A DNA stretch of 64,000 nt from Chloroflexota bacterium. Its GTDB lineage: Bacteria > Chloroflexota > Dehalococcoidia > Tepidiformales > Tepidiformaceae. The notes under the pieces are model-generated. The model searched no databases, was not told the DNA's origin, and saw nothing but the letters and a program-made list of their open reading frames with translations. The position numbers and the translations under genes are program-made. The stretch is taken from positions 1 through 64,000 of the forward strand of contig JAPPBY010000036.1 of assembly GCA_026702615.1 (NCBI GenBank), given 5' to 3'. Shown here piece by piece: positions 55,195 through 63,266 of the stretch; position 1 is the first letter of the stretch; every line of letters begins with the position of its first letter.

Positions 55195-55713
55195 ATGACC
55201 ACGATTCTCGACCCCACGGACGAGCGCGTTCCAGTACGGCGCTCACTCACGCAGCGGCCGGAGGCAATCAGCGGAACGGTCGCGCTGCTGGATATCTCGA
55301 AGCCCCGGGGCGACGTCCTGCTCGACCAGCTGGAGACGCGCCTGCGGGAGCGGCTCCCCGAGGTGGACGTGCTGCGCTACAGCAAGCCCACGTTTACGAA
55401 ACCGGCCCCGGAAGCGCTGAAGCAGGAGCTGGCGAAGGAGGCCGACTTCGTCGTCGAAGGGTTGGCCGACTGAGGGTCGTGCACGACGTGCAGTGTGCAC
55501 GACACGACCTGGCTGGAAATCAACGGAATCCCCTCGGTGTTCATCGCCTCGGACGAGTTCGAGGAGGCGGCGGAGGCGCAGGCTGAGTCGCTGGGGCTGC
55601 CGGAAGTACGGCGGCTCTTCGTGCCCCATCCGATCCAGGACGCGAACGACGACGAGATGCGCGAGAAGGCGGACGCGATCGTCGAGGACGTGATCGCGGC
55701 GCTGATCGACTAG
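55195..55713 (+). CDS. UGSC-motif selenoprotein
   Basis: 172 residues if the TGA at 55471-55473 is selenocysteine. The frame is continuous: FVVEGLAD, Sec93, GSCTTCSVHDTTWLEINGIPSVFIASDEF. GLAD-U-GSC is the signature of the UGSC (seleno)protein family, in which the TGA-encoded residue precedes Gly-Ser-Cys; some members have Cys instead. The first 90 residues have the family lead-in (SGTVALLDISKPRGDVLLDQLE...). A perfect 9-bp hairpin follows the UGA. It is probably a thiol/selenol redox enzyme of unknown substrate. TATAAT and GGAGG precede the start. Divergent from the SelW-like gene. Confidence 0.92.
55476..55503 (+). promoter_or_regulatory. SECIS candidate in the UGSC gene
   Basis: GTCGTGCAC (55476-55484) and GTGCACGAC (55495-55503) pair perfectly over nine bases around a ten-base loop (55485-55494). 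The loop is 11-20 bases downstream of the UGA. This is the strongest of the three SECIS candidates. Confidence 0.7.
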
Positions 55714-55724
55714 ATCGGGGAAAC

Positions 55725-55753
55725 GCGCCCCGTTCCTCGCAGAGGGCGGGGCG
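55725..55753. terminator. Hairpin after the UGSC gene
   Basis: GCGCCCC (55725-55731) pairs with GGGGCGC (55747-55753) across a 15-base loop. It lies between the UGSC stop and the secA -10 box TACACT (55757-55762). No T-run, so termination would be weak or factor-assisted. Confidence 0.45.
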
Positions 55754-55768
55754 CGATACACTGGCTCC

Positions 55769-58405
55769 ATGTCAAAGCTCGGCTTCATTAACCGTGTGGT
55801 AGGCGGCTCGAACGAGCGCGAGGTCAAGCGCCTCGGTTCCCGGATCGGCGCGATCGAGGATCTGGGCGAGGAGTTCTCGCGCCTCTCCGACGAAGAGCTG
55901 GGCGGACTGACGAAAGAGTTCCGGGAGCGTCTGGCGCAAGGCGAGACGCTCGACGACATCGCCCCCGAGGCGTTCGCGACGGTCCGGGAGATGGCCTGGC
56001 GCAAGGTGGAAGAGCGCCCCTATTCGGTGCAGCTGATGGGCATGATGGTGCTGCACCAGGGAAAGATCGCGGAGATGAAGACGGGCGAGGGGAAGACCCT
56101 CACCGCGATCGGGGCGCTCTACCTGAACGCGTTGGCGGGCAAGGGCGCCCACCTGGTGACCGTGAACGACTACCTGGCCCGTCGCGACGCTGCCTGGTAC
56201 GGACCCGTGTTCCACGCCCTCGGCATGACCCTGGGCGTCATCCAGAACGACCACATCCAGTACCTGTACGAGCCCGGCTACCGGCCGGGGGAGGACGGGG
56301 AAGGCGGTCTCGAGGACCTGCGCCCCTGTGAGCGTCGCGATGTGTACCGGACGGACGTGACGTACGGGACGAACAACGAGTTCGGGTTCGACTACCTGCG
56401 CGACAACATGGTGCGCGAGTCAGAGCTGAAGACGCAGCGGCCGCTCTTCTACGCGATCGTCGACGAGGTGGACAACATCCTCATCGACGAGGCGCGGACG
56501 CCGCTCATCATCAGCGGGCAGGCGGAGGAGGCGAGCGGGACGTACCAACAGTTCGCGCGGGCGGTGCGGGGCCTGCACGTCGAGCTCGACTACCAGATCG
56601 ACCAGAAGGCGAAGCACGTGGCCCTGACGGAGACGGGCATCGCCAAGATCGAGCGGGCGCTCAGGGTCGACAACGTCTTCGGGGGGGATCCGCGGGTCGC
56701 GCGGCACCTGGAGGCGGCGCTCGACGCGGAGTACCTGAAGCGTCCCGACCGCGAATACGTGGTGCGCAACCGCGAGATCGTCATCGTCGACGAGTTCACG
56801 GGGCGGATGATGCCGGGGCGGCGGTGGAGCCACGGCATCCACCAGGCGGTGGAGGCGAAGGAAAACGTTCCCATCCAGCGGGAGTCGCTGACGTACGCGA
56901 CGATCACGTTCCAGAACTACTTCCGCCTGTACGAGAAGCTGGCGGGGATGACGGGAACGGCGGAAACGGAGGCGGAGGAGTTCGCGAAGATCTACGACCT
57001 GGACGTGGTGGTCATTCCCACGAACAAGCCGATGATGCGCGACGACCAGGAAGACGTGGTCTACATCAACGAGAAGGCGAAGTTCGCGGCGGTGGTGGAG
57101 GAGATCGTCGGGATGCACGGGCATGGGCGGCCGGTGCTGGTGGGCACGACGTCGATCGAGAAGTCGGAGTACCTGGCGACGCTGCTGAAGCGGCGCGGCA
57201 TCGACCACGAGGTGCTGAACGCGAAGCAGCACGAGCGCGAGGCGCACATCGTGGAGAACGCGGGCGAGCCGGGGGCGGTGGTGATCGCGACGAACATGGC
57301 GGGGCGCGGCACGGACATCAAGCTGCGGGAGGGGGTCGCGCAGGCGGGCGGGCTGCACGTCATCGGGACGGAGCGGCACGAATCGCGCCGCATCGACAAC
57401 CAGCTGCGGGGGCGGTCGGGCCGGCAGGGCGATCCGGGCTCGAGCCGCTTCTTCGTCTCGTTCGGGGACGACATCATGCAGCGCTTCGCCCCGGACTGGG
57501 TGCCGGGAATGCTGGAGAAGATGGGGATGACCGAGGACCTGCCCCTCGAATCGCGCATGGTGACGCGCGCGATCGAGCAGGCGCAGCAGAAGGTGGAGGG
57601 CTACAACTTCGACATCCGCAAGCGGCTGGTGGAGTTCGACGACGTCATCAACGAGCAGCGAGCGGTGCTGTACACGGAGCGGGACAAGGTGCTGGAGGGG
57701 GCGGACGTCCGGGAGAACGTGTTCTCGTTCGTGACGGAGGAGGTGGACGGCATCGTCGAGCGGAACAGCGACGAAGGGTTCGACGCGAGCCTGGTGCACA
57801 CGGAGCTGGGCGAGATTATGCCGCCGGACATCCTGCCGAGTCTCGAGGAGATCGAGGATGCTCGGGAACGCGTCGCGGATACGGCACTCGACCGCATCGA
57901 GGATCGCTACGAAGAGATCGAGGAGGCGGTGGGCGAGGAGATCGCGCGCAGGATGGAGCAGTGGCTGCTGCTGGAGTCGATCGACTACCACTGGCGCCAG
58001 CACCTGACGGCGGTGGAGGAGGTGCGGCAGAGCGTGGGCCTGCAAGCGTATGCGCAGGTCGACCCACTGGTGGCCTTCAAGCGCGAGGGCTACGACATGT
58101 TCCAGCAGCTGCAGGGGAACATCCGGCGGCAGGTGGCGCAGGCGGTCTTCAAGATGCGGGCGAAGGACCTTCCGCCGCCTCCGCCTCCGAACGGGGCGAC
58201 CGCCCGGCGTCCGGACGCACCGCAGGCGCCCGTGCAGGCACGGGGCAACGGCGCCGCACCCGGCGGCAACGGGCAGGCGCGCGGCAGGGCAGCCGCGGCC
58301 ACCGCGACCGCGCCAAGGCCAGGTGGCAAGAAGATCGGGCGGAACGACCCGTGCTACTGCGGCAGCGGGATCAAGTACAAGAAGTGCTGCGGCAAGCTCG
58401 CCTGA
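55769..58405 (+). CDS. secA: Preprotein translocase ATPase SecA
   Basis: Drives Sec-dependent export. 878 residues with Walker A in AEMKTGEGKTLTAIG near residue 100, DEAD-like VDEVDNILIDEARTPLIISG, the helicase-2 segment GTDIKLREGVAQAGGLHVIGTERHESRRIDNQLRGRSGRQGDPG (distributed motifs V-VI), and a C-terminal SEC-C zinc domain (NDPCYCGSG...KKCCGK). A Pro/Ala/Gly-rich linker separates the last domain. TACACT ends six bases before the ATG (leaderless). Confidence 0.98.
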   Translation: MSKLGFINRVVGGSNEREVKRLGSRIGAIEDLGEEFSRLSDEELGGLTKEFRERLAQGETLDDIAPEAFATVREMAWRKVEERPYSVQLMGMMVLHQGKIAEMKTGEGKTLTAIGALYLNALAGKGAHLVTVNDYLARRDAAWYGPVFHALGMTLGVIQNDHIQYLYEPGYRPGEDGEGGLEDLRPCERRDVYRTDVTYGTNNEFGFDYLRDNMVRESELKTQRPLFYAIVDEVDNILIDEARTPLIISGQAEEASGTYQQFARAVRGLHVELDYQIDQKAKHVALTETGIAKIERALRVDNVFGGDPRVARHLEAALDAEYLKRPDREYVVRNREIVIVDEFTGRMMPGRRWSHGIHQAVEAKENVPIQRESLTYATITFQNYFRLYEKLAGMTGTAETEAEEFAKIYDLDVVVIPTNKPMMRDDQEDVVYINEKAKFAAVVEEIVGMHGHGRPVLVGTTSIEKSEYLATLLKRRGIDHEVLNAKQHEREAHIVENAGEPGAVVIATNMAGRGTDIKLREGVAQAGGLHVIGTERHESRRIDNQLRGRSGRQGDPGSSRFFVSFGDDIMQRFAPDWVPGMLEKMGMTEDLPLESRMVTRAIEQAQQKVEGYNFDIRKRLVEFDDVINEQRAVLYTERDKVLEGADVRENVFSFVTEEVDGIVERNSDEGFDASLVHTELGEIMPPDILPSLEEIEDARERVADTALDRIEDRYEEIEEAVGEEIARRMEQWLLLESIDYHWRQHLTAVEEVRQSVGLQAYAQVDPLVAFKREGYDMFQQLQGNIRRQVAQAVFKMRAKDLPPPPPPNGATARRPDAPQAPVQARGNGAAPGGNGQARGRAAAATATAPRPGGKKIGRNDPCYCGSGIKYKKCCGKLA

Positions 58406-58421
58406 CCGGTCCAGCGCGCTT

Positions 58422-58802
58422 GTGAGCGTTCTCGCGACGCTGGGGCTCGGCGCGGACGGGGTGCGGGCGATGCTTATCGACCCCCCGGACGAGGTACTCG
58501 GCGAGGCCGGCAGGCTCGATCCACGCCCAACCGTGGCGAGTTCCCTGCAGGTGGCGGAGCCGGCGCTCCAGATCGCGTGGTGGCCGCAGCGGGAGGAGTT
58601 GACGGCGGAAGGCATCAGCAAGCTCGCCTGGATGCTGTCCGTCGTCGAGGGGGCCGAGGGTTGGCTGGTGAGCGACGGCGACGACGAGAGCCCGACACGG
58701 GAGGAGGTGCTGGCGGCGGTGGCGGAGTCGGCGCTGCGGGTGGAGGAGGAGACCGCGCTCGACGACGGGTTCGGGGTCCGGCTGGCGGTGGGCGAGGGAT
58801 AG
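58422..58802 (+). CDS. Uncharacterised small acidic protein downstream of secA
   Basis: 126 residues, not recognised with confidence. It starts with a hydrophobic segment SVLATLGLGADGVRAMLIDPP and has a beta-rich middle (LQVAEPALQIAWWPQREEL), then an acidic C-terminal half. The layout vaguely recalls DUF3052-type proteins. GTG 58422 lies 16 bases after the secA stop; cofC follows 27 bases after this gene's stop. Confidence 0.55.
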   Translation: MSVLATLGLGADGVRAMLIDPPDEVLGEAGRLDPRPTVASSLQVAEPALQIAWWPQREELTAEGISKLAWMLSVVEGAEGWLVSDGDDESPTREEVLAAVAESALRVEEETALDDGFGVRLAVGEG

Positions 58803-58829
58803 CGCGCCGCGCACGGTACGATCGCGGGG

Positions 58830-59483
58830 ATGCCGCCGACCGTCCTGATCCCGGTGAACCGTCTTGACCGCGCGAAGGGGCGGCTGGCGGCGCTGCTCGA
58901 ACCGGAGGAGCGTGCGGAGCTGGTGCGACGGTCGCTGTCCGCGGTGCTGGCGGCGGTGGAGGGGGCGGGCATGGTGGCGGTGGTGCTGACCTCGGACGAG
59001 GGAGTCCGGACAGTCTTGCTCGCTGACGTGCGGGTCCTCTCCGAGGACCCGCACCTACAGGGGCTAAGTGCACAGCTTGAATGGGCGGGCGGGCTGCTGG
59101 GCGTCGATGAGCTCCTCATCCTCCACGCCGACCTGCCGCTCGTGACGGCGGAGGCGCTGAGGGATCTGGTCGCGCAGGCGCCGGAGGCGCCGTCGGCAAC
59201 GCTGGTGCGTCCAGCAGACGGGGGCACGAACGCGATGCTGTTGCGTCCGCCGGGGCGCTTCCCGCTCGCGTACGGGCGGGGAAGCGGCGACCTGCACGAG
59301 GCGGCGGCGCGGGAGGCGGGGCTGGCGGTCCGGCGCGCGGACGCGCCCGCGCTCGTGCTCGACCTCGACACACCGTCGGACGTGCGCGCGCTGCTGTCGA
59401 CGGCGGAGGGGCGGGCGTCGGAGGCGGGGGGCTACCTGGTCGAGATCGGTATCGAGGGGCGGGAGGCGTACGGGGAGGGGTAG
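58830..59483 (+). CDS. cofC: 2-phospho-L-lactate (or phosphoenolpyruvate) guanylyltransferase
   Basis: Activates the phospho-acid side chain of coenzyme F420. 217 residues with the CofC start VLIPVNRLDRAKGRLAALLEPEERAEL, the LLILHADLPLVT strand (metal Asp), ADGGTNAMLLRPPGRFPLAYG, and the terminal LVLDLDTPSDVRALL. It implies that the cell makes F420, consistent with the LLM oxidoreductases in the window. TACGAT ends seven bases before the ATG. Convergent with the phosphatase gene. Confidence 0.92.
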   Translation: MPPTVLIPVNRLDRAKGRLAALLEPEERAELVRRSLSAVLAAVEGAGMVAVVLTSDEGVRTVLLADVRVLSEDPHLQGLSAQLEWAGGLLGVDELLILHADLPLVTAEALRDLVAQAPEAPSATLVRPADGGTNAMLLRPPGRFPLAYGRGSGDLHEAAAREAGLAVRRADAPALVLDLDTPSDVRALLSTAEGRASEAGGYLVEIGIEGREAYGEG

Positions 59484-59486
59484 AGG

Positions 59487-60041
59487 TCAGGCCGGCTCCG
59501 CGACTCGCCGGAAGGTCGCGCCGTCTTCTGCGAAGAGCCAGGCGTCGGGGAAGGCCAGGCCTTCCCAGAACTCCACCGCGTCGAGGCCGTCGACCGCATC
59601 TGCCGCCCAGACGCTGACCGCAAGGCCGTGGCCGACGGCGATGGTCGTGCCCTCCGGGCGCCAGTGCTCGGCGAGCGCCGCCGATACGCGGTCCAGCACC
59701 TCGTGGCGCGGCTCCCAACCGGGAGCGACGCCGGACCGCAGGTACTCGCGGGCGGCGGCGCGGTAGTCGCCGTCGGTCCAGGGCCGCTCAACCTCGCGGA
59801 GGTCGGCGTAGACCACCGGTGGGCCGACGGCGAGGGCCTCGCACACCGCATCCGCAGTCTCGACCGCCTTGCGCTCGTCGCTGGTGACGAGCGAAACCGG
59901 TGGGCGCAGCCCCGTGAGCGTTCGAGCCAGCCGTGAAGCTTCGTCCCGGCCCTCGGGCGCCAGAGGCCACTCGCGGGCGGGAGTGGAGGGGTCCGAGGCC
60001 GGCAGGGCGTGGCGGACCCAGAGAAGGTGGCGACGGCTCAT
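59487..60041 (-). CDS. Histidine phosphatase family protein
   Basis: 184-residue phosphoglycerate-mutase-like phosphatase. The catalytic RHA motif lies in HLLWVRHALPASDPS at the N-terminus, VTSDERKAVETADAV carries the second Arg, a Glu is in YADLREVERP, and GHGLAVSVWAADAV carries the second catalytic His. Substrate unknown; a cofactor or nucleotide phosphate is possible. TACGAT ends eight bases before the ATG at 60041. Confidence 0.9.
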   Translation of the reverse strand: MSRRHLLWVRHALPASDPSTPAREWPLAPEGRDEASRLARTLTGLRPPVSLVTSDERKAVETADAVCEALAVGPPVVYADLREVERPWTDGDYRAAAREYLRSGVAPGWEPRHEVLDRVSAALAEHWRPEGTTIAVGHGLAVSVWAADAVDGLDAVEFWEGLAFPDAWLFAEDGATFRRVAEPA

Positions 60042-60164
60042 GTCCGTCGATCGTATTGACGGCTAGCCATAAGGCGCGATCCCGCGCGAATCTTCGAAAT
60101 CGCACAGGCGTGTGAGCATTTCTCCGTGCGAGAATGCCTAGGCAGTTTCGCCGGAGACTCGGTC

Positions 60165-60995
60165 ATGGCTATCCAGGTCACTCTACTTTCGCATTCCGAA
60201 GACCCGATGCGGTCCCTCTACATGGCGTACCGGACGTGCTACAGCCAGCTCACCCCCCAGCAGGTGGCGGCGCGGATCGAGGACGAACGCATCCCGCGGG
60301 AGAAGATGCACAACTTCATCGTGGAGCGGCTGAAGACGGGCCACGCGAGCCCCCTCGAGCAGGTCTGGTTCGAGTTCGCCATCTCGGGCGTGTCGCGGGC
60401 GTTCAGCCACCAGTTCGTGCGGCACCGGGTTGGGATCTCGTTCGAGCAACAGAGCCAGCGCTACGTGACCTACAAGAAGGGCGAGTTCCCCTACAGCGTC
60501 CCGAAGAGCGTCGAGAAGGCGGGGATGTCGGAGAAGATGGAGGACCTGTTCGGGAAGGCGGGCGCCCTCTATGAAGAGATGGTGGAGGCGGGGGTGCCGG
60601 CCGAAGACGCGCGCTTCCTGTTGCCGAACGCGACGAGCACGAACTTCAAGATCACGGTGAACTTCCAGAGCCTGCTGCACATCTGCGACCTGCGGCTGTG
60701 TACGCGAGCGCAGTGGGAGTTCCGGCGGGTGGCGGCCCTGCTGCGGTCGGAAGTGGCGAAGGCGGTGCCGGAGCTGGGCAGCTACCTCCAGCCGAAGTGC
60801 GGAGAGCTTCGCACGGGCTACTGCGACGAGTCGGTGGAGGACTGGGAGGCGTGCCCCATCGGGCGGGTGCGTCCCCACAAGGACGCGCTCTTCCGGCTGT
60901 ACGACCAGTACCGCAAGGGCGAGCTCCAGCCGCTGCGCGAGGAGGATTGGGACGCGATCGAGGGGATCGGCGCGGAGGTAGCGGGCGGCGGCTGA
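60165..60995 (+). CDS. thyX: FAD-dependent thymidylate synthase
   Basis: Makes dTMP from dUMP using FAD and NADPH. 276 residues. The ThyX motif is present as RHRVGISFEQQSQRY near residue 86, one residue longer between RHR and the conserved Ser than the RHRxxS consensus. LLPNATSTNFKITVNFQSLLHICDLRL and RAQWEFRRVA match the second half of the fold. ATG 60165 is preferred, with GGAG about seven bases upstream, over the longer GTG start at 60126. Complements the dCTP deaminase pathway. Confidence 0.95.
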   Translation: MAIQVTLLSHSEDPMRSLYMAYRTCYSQLTPQQVAARIEDERIPREKMHNFIVERLKTGHASPLEQVWFEFAISGVSRAFSHQFVRHRVGISFEQQSQRYVTYKKGEFPYSVPKSVEKAGMSEKMEDLFGKAGALYEEMVEAGVPAEDARFLLPNATSTNFKITVNFQSLLHICDLRLCTRAQWEFRRVAALLRSEVAKAVPELGSYLQPKCGELRTGYCDESVEDWEACPIGRVRPHKDALFRLYDQYRKGELQPLREEDWDAIEGIGAEVAGGG

Positions 60996-61030
60996 TCGCG
61001 GGCGGCTCGCGACCTCGCTACGCTAGGAGC

Positions 61031-61756
61031 ATGGCTCCGAGCGCACGCACGATCGTGGTCCGGAATCTGGGGCTCACCCGGTACGGGGACGTCCACCGCC
61101 TGCAGCAGGAGCTGCAAGCCGAGCGCATCCGCGGGGAGGGCGTCGACACGCTGCTCCTGACGGAGCACCAGCCCGTGTTCACGCTGGGCCGCAACCATCC
61201 CGAGCCGAACCTGCGGGCCACGGAGGCGATGGTGCGGGCGGCGGGGATCGAGGTGGCGCAGACGGAGCGCGGCGGCGACATCACCTACCACGGACCGGGA
61301 CAGCTCGTGGCGTACGGCATCATCGACCTGCAGGCGTGGGGGGTGCGGGTGGTCGACTACGTGTCGGCGCTGGAGGACACGATGTTCGGGGTGCTGGGGG
61401 AGTGGGGCATCGAGGGGCGGCGGCACGAGTGCGCGCGGGGGGCCTGGGTGGGGGAACGGAAGGTCGGATCGGTGGGACTGCACGTGCGGCGGTTCGTCTC
61501 GATGCACGGTGCGGCGCTGAACGTGTCCCCGAACATGGCGCACATCGCGCTGATGAACCCCTGCGGGCTGGAGGACACGGAGATGACGAGCCTGTCGGCG
61601 GAAGTCGGGCGGCCGGTGGCGGTGACGGAGGTGGCGGAGGCGTTCGTGCGGGAGTTCGCGCGGGTACTCGAGTGCGAGGTGAGGGAGGGTGTTGGTGTGG
61701 CAGTGAAGTCCGGGGCAGACTCCTGGGATGCGAAGACGCCATCAGCGAACGCTTGA
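61031..61756 (+). CDS. lipB: Lipoyl(octanoyl) transferase
   Basis: Transfers octanoyl from acyl carrier protein to lipoyl domains. 241 residues with LLLTEHQPVFTLGRN, the RGGDITYHGPGQLVAYGIIDL signature, KVGSVGLHVRRFVSMHGAALNV (catalytic Lys) and MNPCGLEDTEMTSL (catalytic Cys). TACGCT ends six bases before the ATG (leaderless). The C-terminus is slightly longer than usual and runs into the toxin-antitoxin module. Confidence 0.95.
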   Translation: MAPSARTIVVRNLGLTRYGDVHRLQQELQAERIRGEGVDTLLLTEHQPVFTLGRNHPEPNLRATEAMVRAAGIEVAQTERGGDITYHGPGQLVAYGIIDLQAWGVRVVDYVSALEDTMFGVLGEWGIEGRRHECARGAWVGERKVGSVGLHVRRFVSMHGAALNVSPNMAHIALMNPCGLEDTEMTSLSAEVGRPVAVTEVAEAFVREFARVLECEVREGVGVAVKSGADSWDAKTPSANA

Positions 61757-61760
61757 GCGC

Positions 61761-61979
61761 ATGCGGGCAACGCCCACACCAGTGGACATCAGGTGGGCGG
61801 ACATCGAATCGCTGTTGAAAGCGCTGGGCGTGAGTCTCATCGAGCGGGCAGGCTCTCGTGTACAGTTGAGGAAGGGATCTCACGCTGTCGTGGTACACAG
61901 ACCTCATCCCCGGCCGGAGGCCAGCCGCCACACCGTCCGCGACATTGCCAAGTTCATCGATCAGGTGGGGGAGATGTGA
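61761..61979 (+). CDS. hicA: HicA-like toxin
   Basis: 72-residue HicA-type mRNA interferase candidate with a double-stranded-RNA-binding fold: VDIRWADIESLLKALGVSLIERAGSRVQLRKGSHAVVVHRPHP and a terminal TVRDIAKFIDQVG helix (patterns split by turns). The active His of the family is in the RKGSHAVVVH segment. ATG 61761 lies four bases after the lipB stop; a longer frame at 61728 overlaps lipB. Coupled to hicB by TGATG. Confidence 0.82.
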   Translation: MRATPTPVDIRWADIESLLKALGVSLIERAGSRVQLRKGSHAVVVHRPHPRPEASRHTVRDIAKFIDQVGEM

Positions 61980-62224
61980 TGCTGGAGCACAAGGGGTACA
62001 TCGGTGAAGTGGTATACGACGATGAGGCCGGGGTTCTCCATGCCAGGGTCATCAACAGCGGTCCCTACCCCGTTGCTAATGCGGAGGCGACGGACGTAGA
62101 GGGCATCCGGCGTGAATTCCGCCTGTCCATCGATGTGTATCTGGAGGGCTGTGCGGAACTTGGCATAGAGCCTATCCAGCCCTCGCCCATGCCAGCGCAG
62201 ATGAGCGCTGGTCGAGGCGGTTAG
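61979..62224 (+). CDS. hicB: HicB-like antitoxin
   Basis: 81-residue HicB-type antitoxin. It begins MLEHKGYIGEVVYDDEAGVLHARV, the partially degraded RNase-H-like fold, followed by EGIRREFRLSIDVYLEGCAELG, the usual F...SVDxYLxxC end. No C-terminal DNA-binding domain is obvious, so regulation may need another factor. Overlaps hicA by TGATG. Confidence 0.82.
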   Translation: MLEHKGYIGEVVYDDEAGVLHARVINSGPYPVANAEATDVEGIRREFRLSIDVYLEGCAELGIEPIQPSPMPAQMSAGRGG

Positions 62225-62263
62225 CGCATCCGGGGAAGCCGCCCACGATGCGAGCAGCGCCGC

Positions 62264-62455
62264 CTAGAGAGCGCGATGGGCGCTTGGGTCGCGGGCCTCT
62301 TCGACCAGGAAGTCGAGGGTACCGGCCTCTGAGTCGGCTTCGAGGCGGCTGTCCCAGCGTTCCCAGTCCAGGTCGCTGATCCACTTGCGCAGCTGGACGT
62401 AGTCGGCCTCGGGGAGGACGAGAATGGCTTGCTGGATTTCGGCGATGGTCGACAA
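62264..62455 (-). CDS. Orphan antitoxin-like protein
   Basis: 63 residues, mainly helical and acidic, of the type that accompanies RelE-like toxins: STIAEIQQAILVLPEADYVQLRKW and DWERWDSRLEADSEAGTLDFLVEEA. TTG at 62455 is chosen because GGAGG lies seven bases upstream; the frame opens at 62488. No toxin gene follows on this strand, only about 40 bases before the convergent hicB, so the partner has been lost or acts in trans. Confidence 0.65.
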   Translation of the reverse strand: MSTIAEIQQAILVLPEADYVQLRKWISDLDWERWDSRLEADSEAGTLDFLVEEARDPSAHRAL

Positions 62456-62515
62456 GAGGTCGCCTCCGGTCCGTTCCCGCTCCGTCAAGGATAGCGGGTC
62501 ATGGGTGGCAAGGGG

Positions 62516-62719
62516 CTAGCGCGGCCGGGTGACGGAATCGAGGAGGCGGCGGGTGGCCTCGGCCACCTGTTCGATGGCCTCCTCGAACGCTTCCTCGTTG
62601 CGGCGCGAAGGCGCGCGGAAGCCGCTCACCTTGCGCACGTACTGGAGGGATGCCTCACGAATGGCGTCGTCGGGGGCAATGCCCTCGGGGCCGCGCAGCC
62701 GCTTGATGCTGCGGCACAT
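62516..62719 (-). CDS. DUF2277 family protein
   Basis: 67-residue protein starting MCRSIKRLRGPEGIAPDDAIREASLQYVRKVSGFRAPSRRNEEAF (in pieces), which is the conserved DUF2277 layout, with Cys2 and a basic first helix. Function unknown. The ATG lies two bases after the stop codon of the upstream membrane-protein gene, so both are co-transcribed. The open frame extends upstream only in shadow. Confidence 0.85.
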   Translation of the reverse strand: MCRSIKRLRGPEGIAPDDAIREASLQYVRKVSGFRAPSRRNEEAFEEAIEQVAEATRRLLDSVTRPR

Positions 62720-62721
62720 AG

Positions 62722-63219
62722 CTAGAGCTCGGGAGCAGGCGGCTTGCTGGGCCGGCGCGCCTCGACCCAGGCCATGCCGGCGGCGAGGGCGGCAATGCTG
62801 AAGCCGAGCAGCACGCCGATGGTGATCGAGAAGCTGTCGCGGAGTCCGTCGGGGCCGGTGGTGAGAGCAGCTCGCCAGAGGTCGAACCCGGTGAGGGCGA
62901 CAGCGAAGAAGAGCAGGGTCCCGCCTGTCGAAGCCGCCATCCAGGCGCGGCGCAGGACGAGGTAGGCAAGGGAGATGCCGCCGAGCGCGTAGAGGGGGAT
63001 GGTGACAGGCACGACCCAATCGCGGACCTCGGTCCAGCTGGCGCGGGCCTGGAAGGCGAGCGCCACGAAGGCGGCGGTGAACGCCGCGGCGACGGCGATG
63101 TGCAGGAGCAGCCGCACGTAGTCCCGGCGGTCGGCGGGTGGGCCGGGGCGGGTGTCGCGGTCGTGGACGACCTCGCTCTTGTCGGGTTCGACGGGGGCGG
63201 CGGCGGTGAAGTCAGCCAT
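62722..63219 (-). CDS. Four-segment membrane protein of unknown function
   Basis: 165 residues: a charged N-terminus of about 34 residues, then four hydrophobic segments (about 35-57, 70-88, 93-110, 128-150) and a basic Pro-rich tail. No family recognised. A CATGAT box about eight bases before the ATG at 63219 suggests a leaderless start. Followed by the DUF2277 gene. Confidence 0.7.
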   Translation of the reverse strand: MADFTAAAPVEPDKSEVVHDRDTRPGPPADRRDYVRLLLHIAVAAAFTAAFVALAFQARASWTEVRDWVVPVTIPLYALGGISLAYLVLRRAWMAASTGGTLLFFAVALTGFDLWRAALTTGPDGLRDSFSITIGVLLGFSIAALAAGMAWVEARRPSKPPAPEL

Positions 63220-63266
63220 CGCCCGCGATCATGGAGGGCGGGGGGCGGGGGGGCAAGCGCGGGACG

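Noticed and set aside
56420-59371. 983-codon open frame on the minus strand opposite secA
   Set aside because: It is the antisense shadow of secA and cofC in GC-rich DNA; composition is Arg/Ser/Leu-rich low complexity with no motif, while secA on the other strand is unmistakable.
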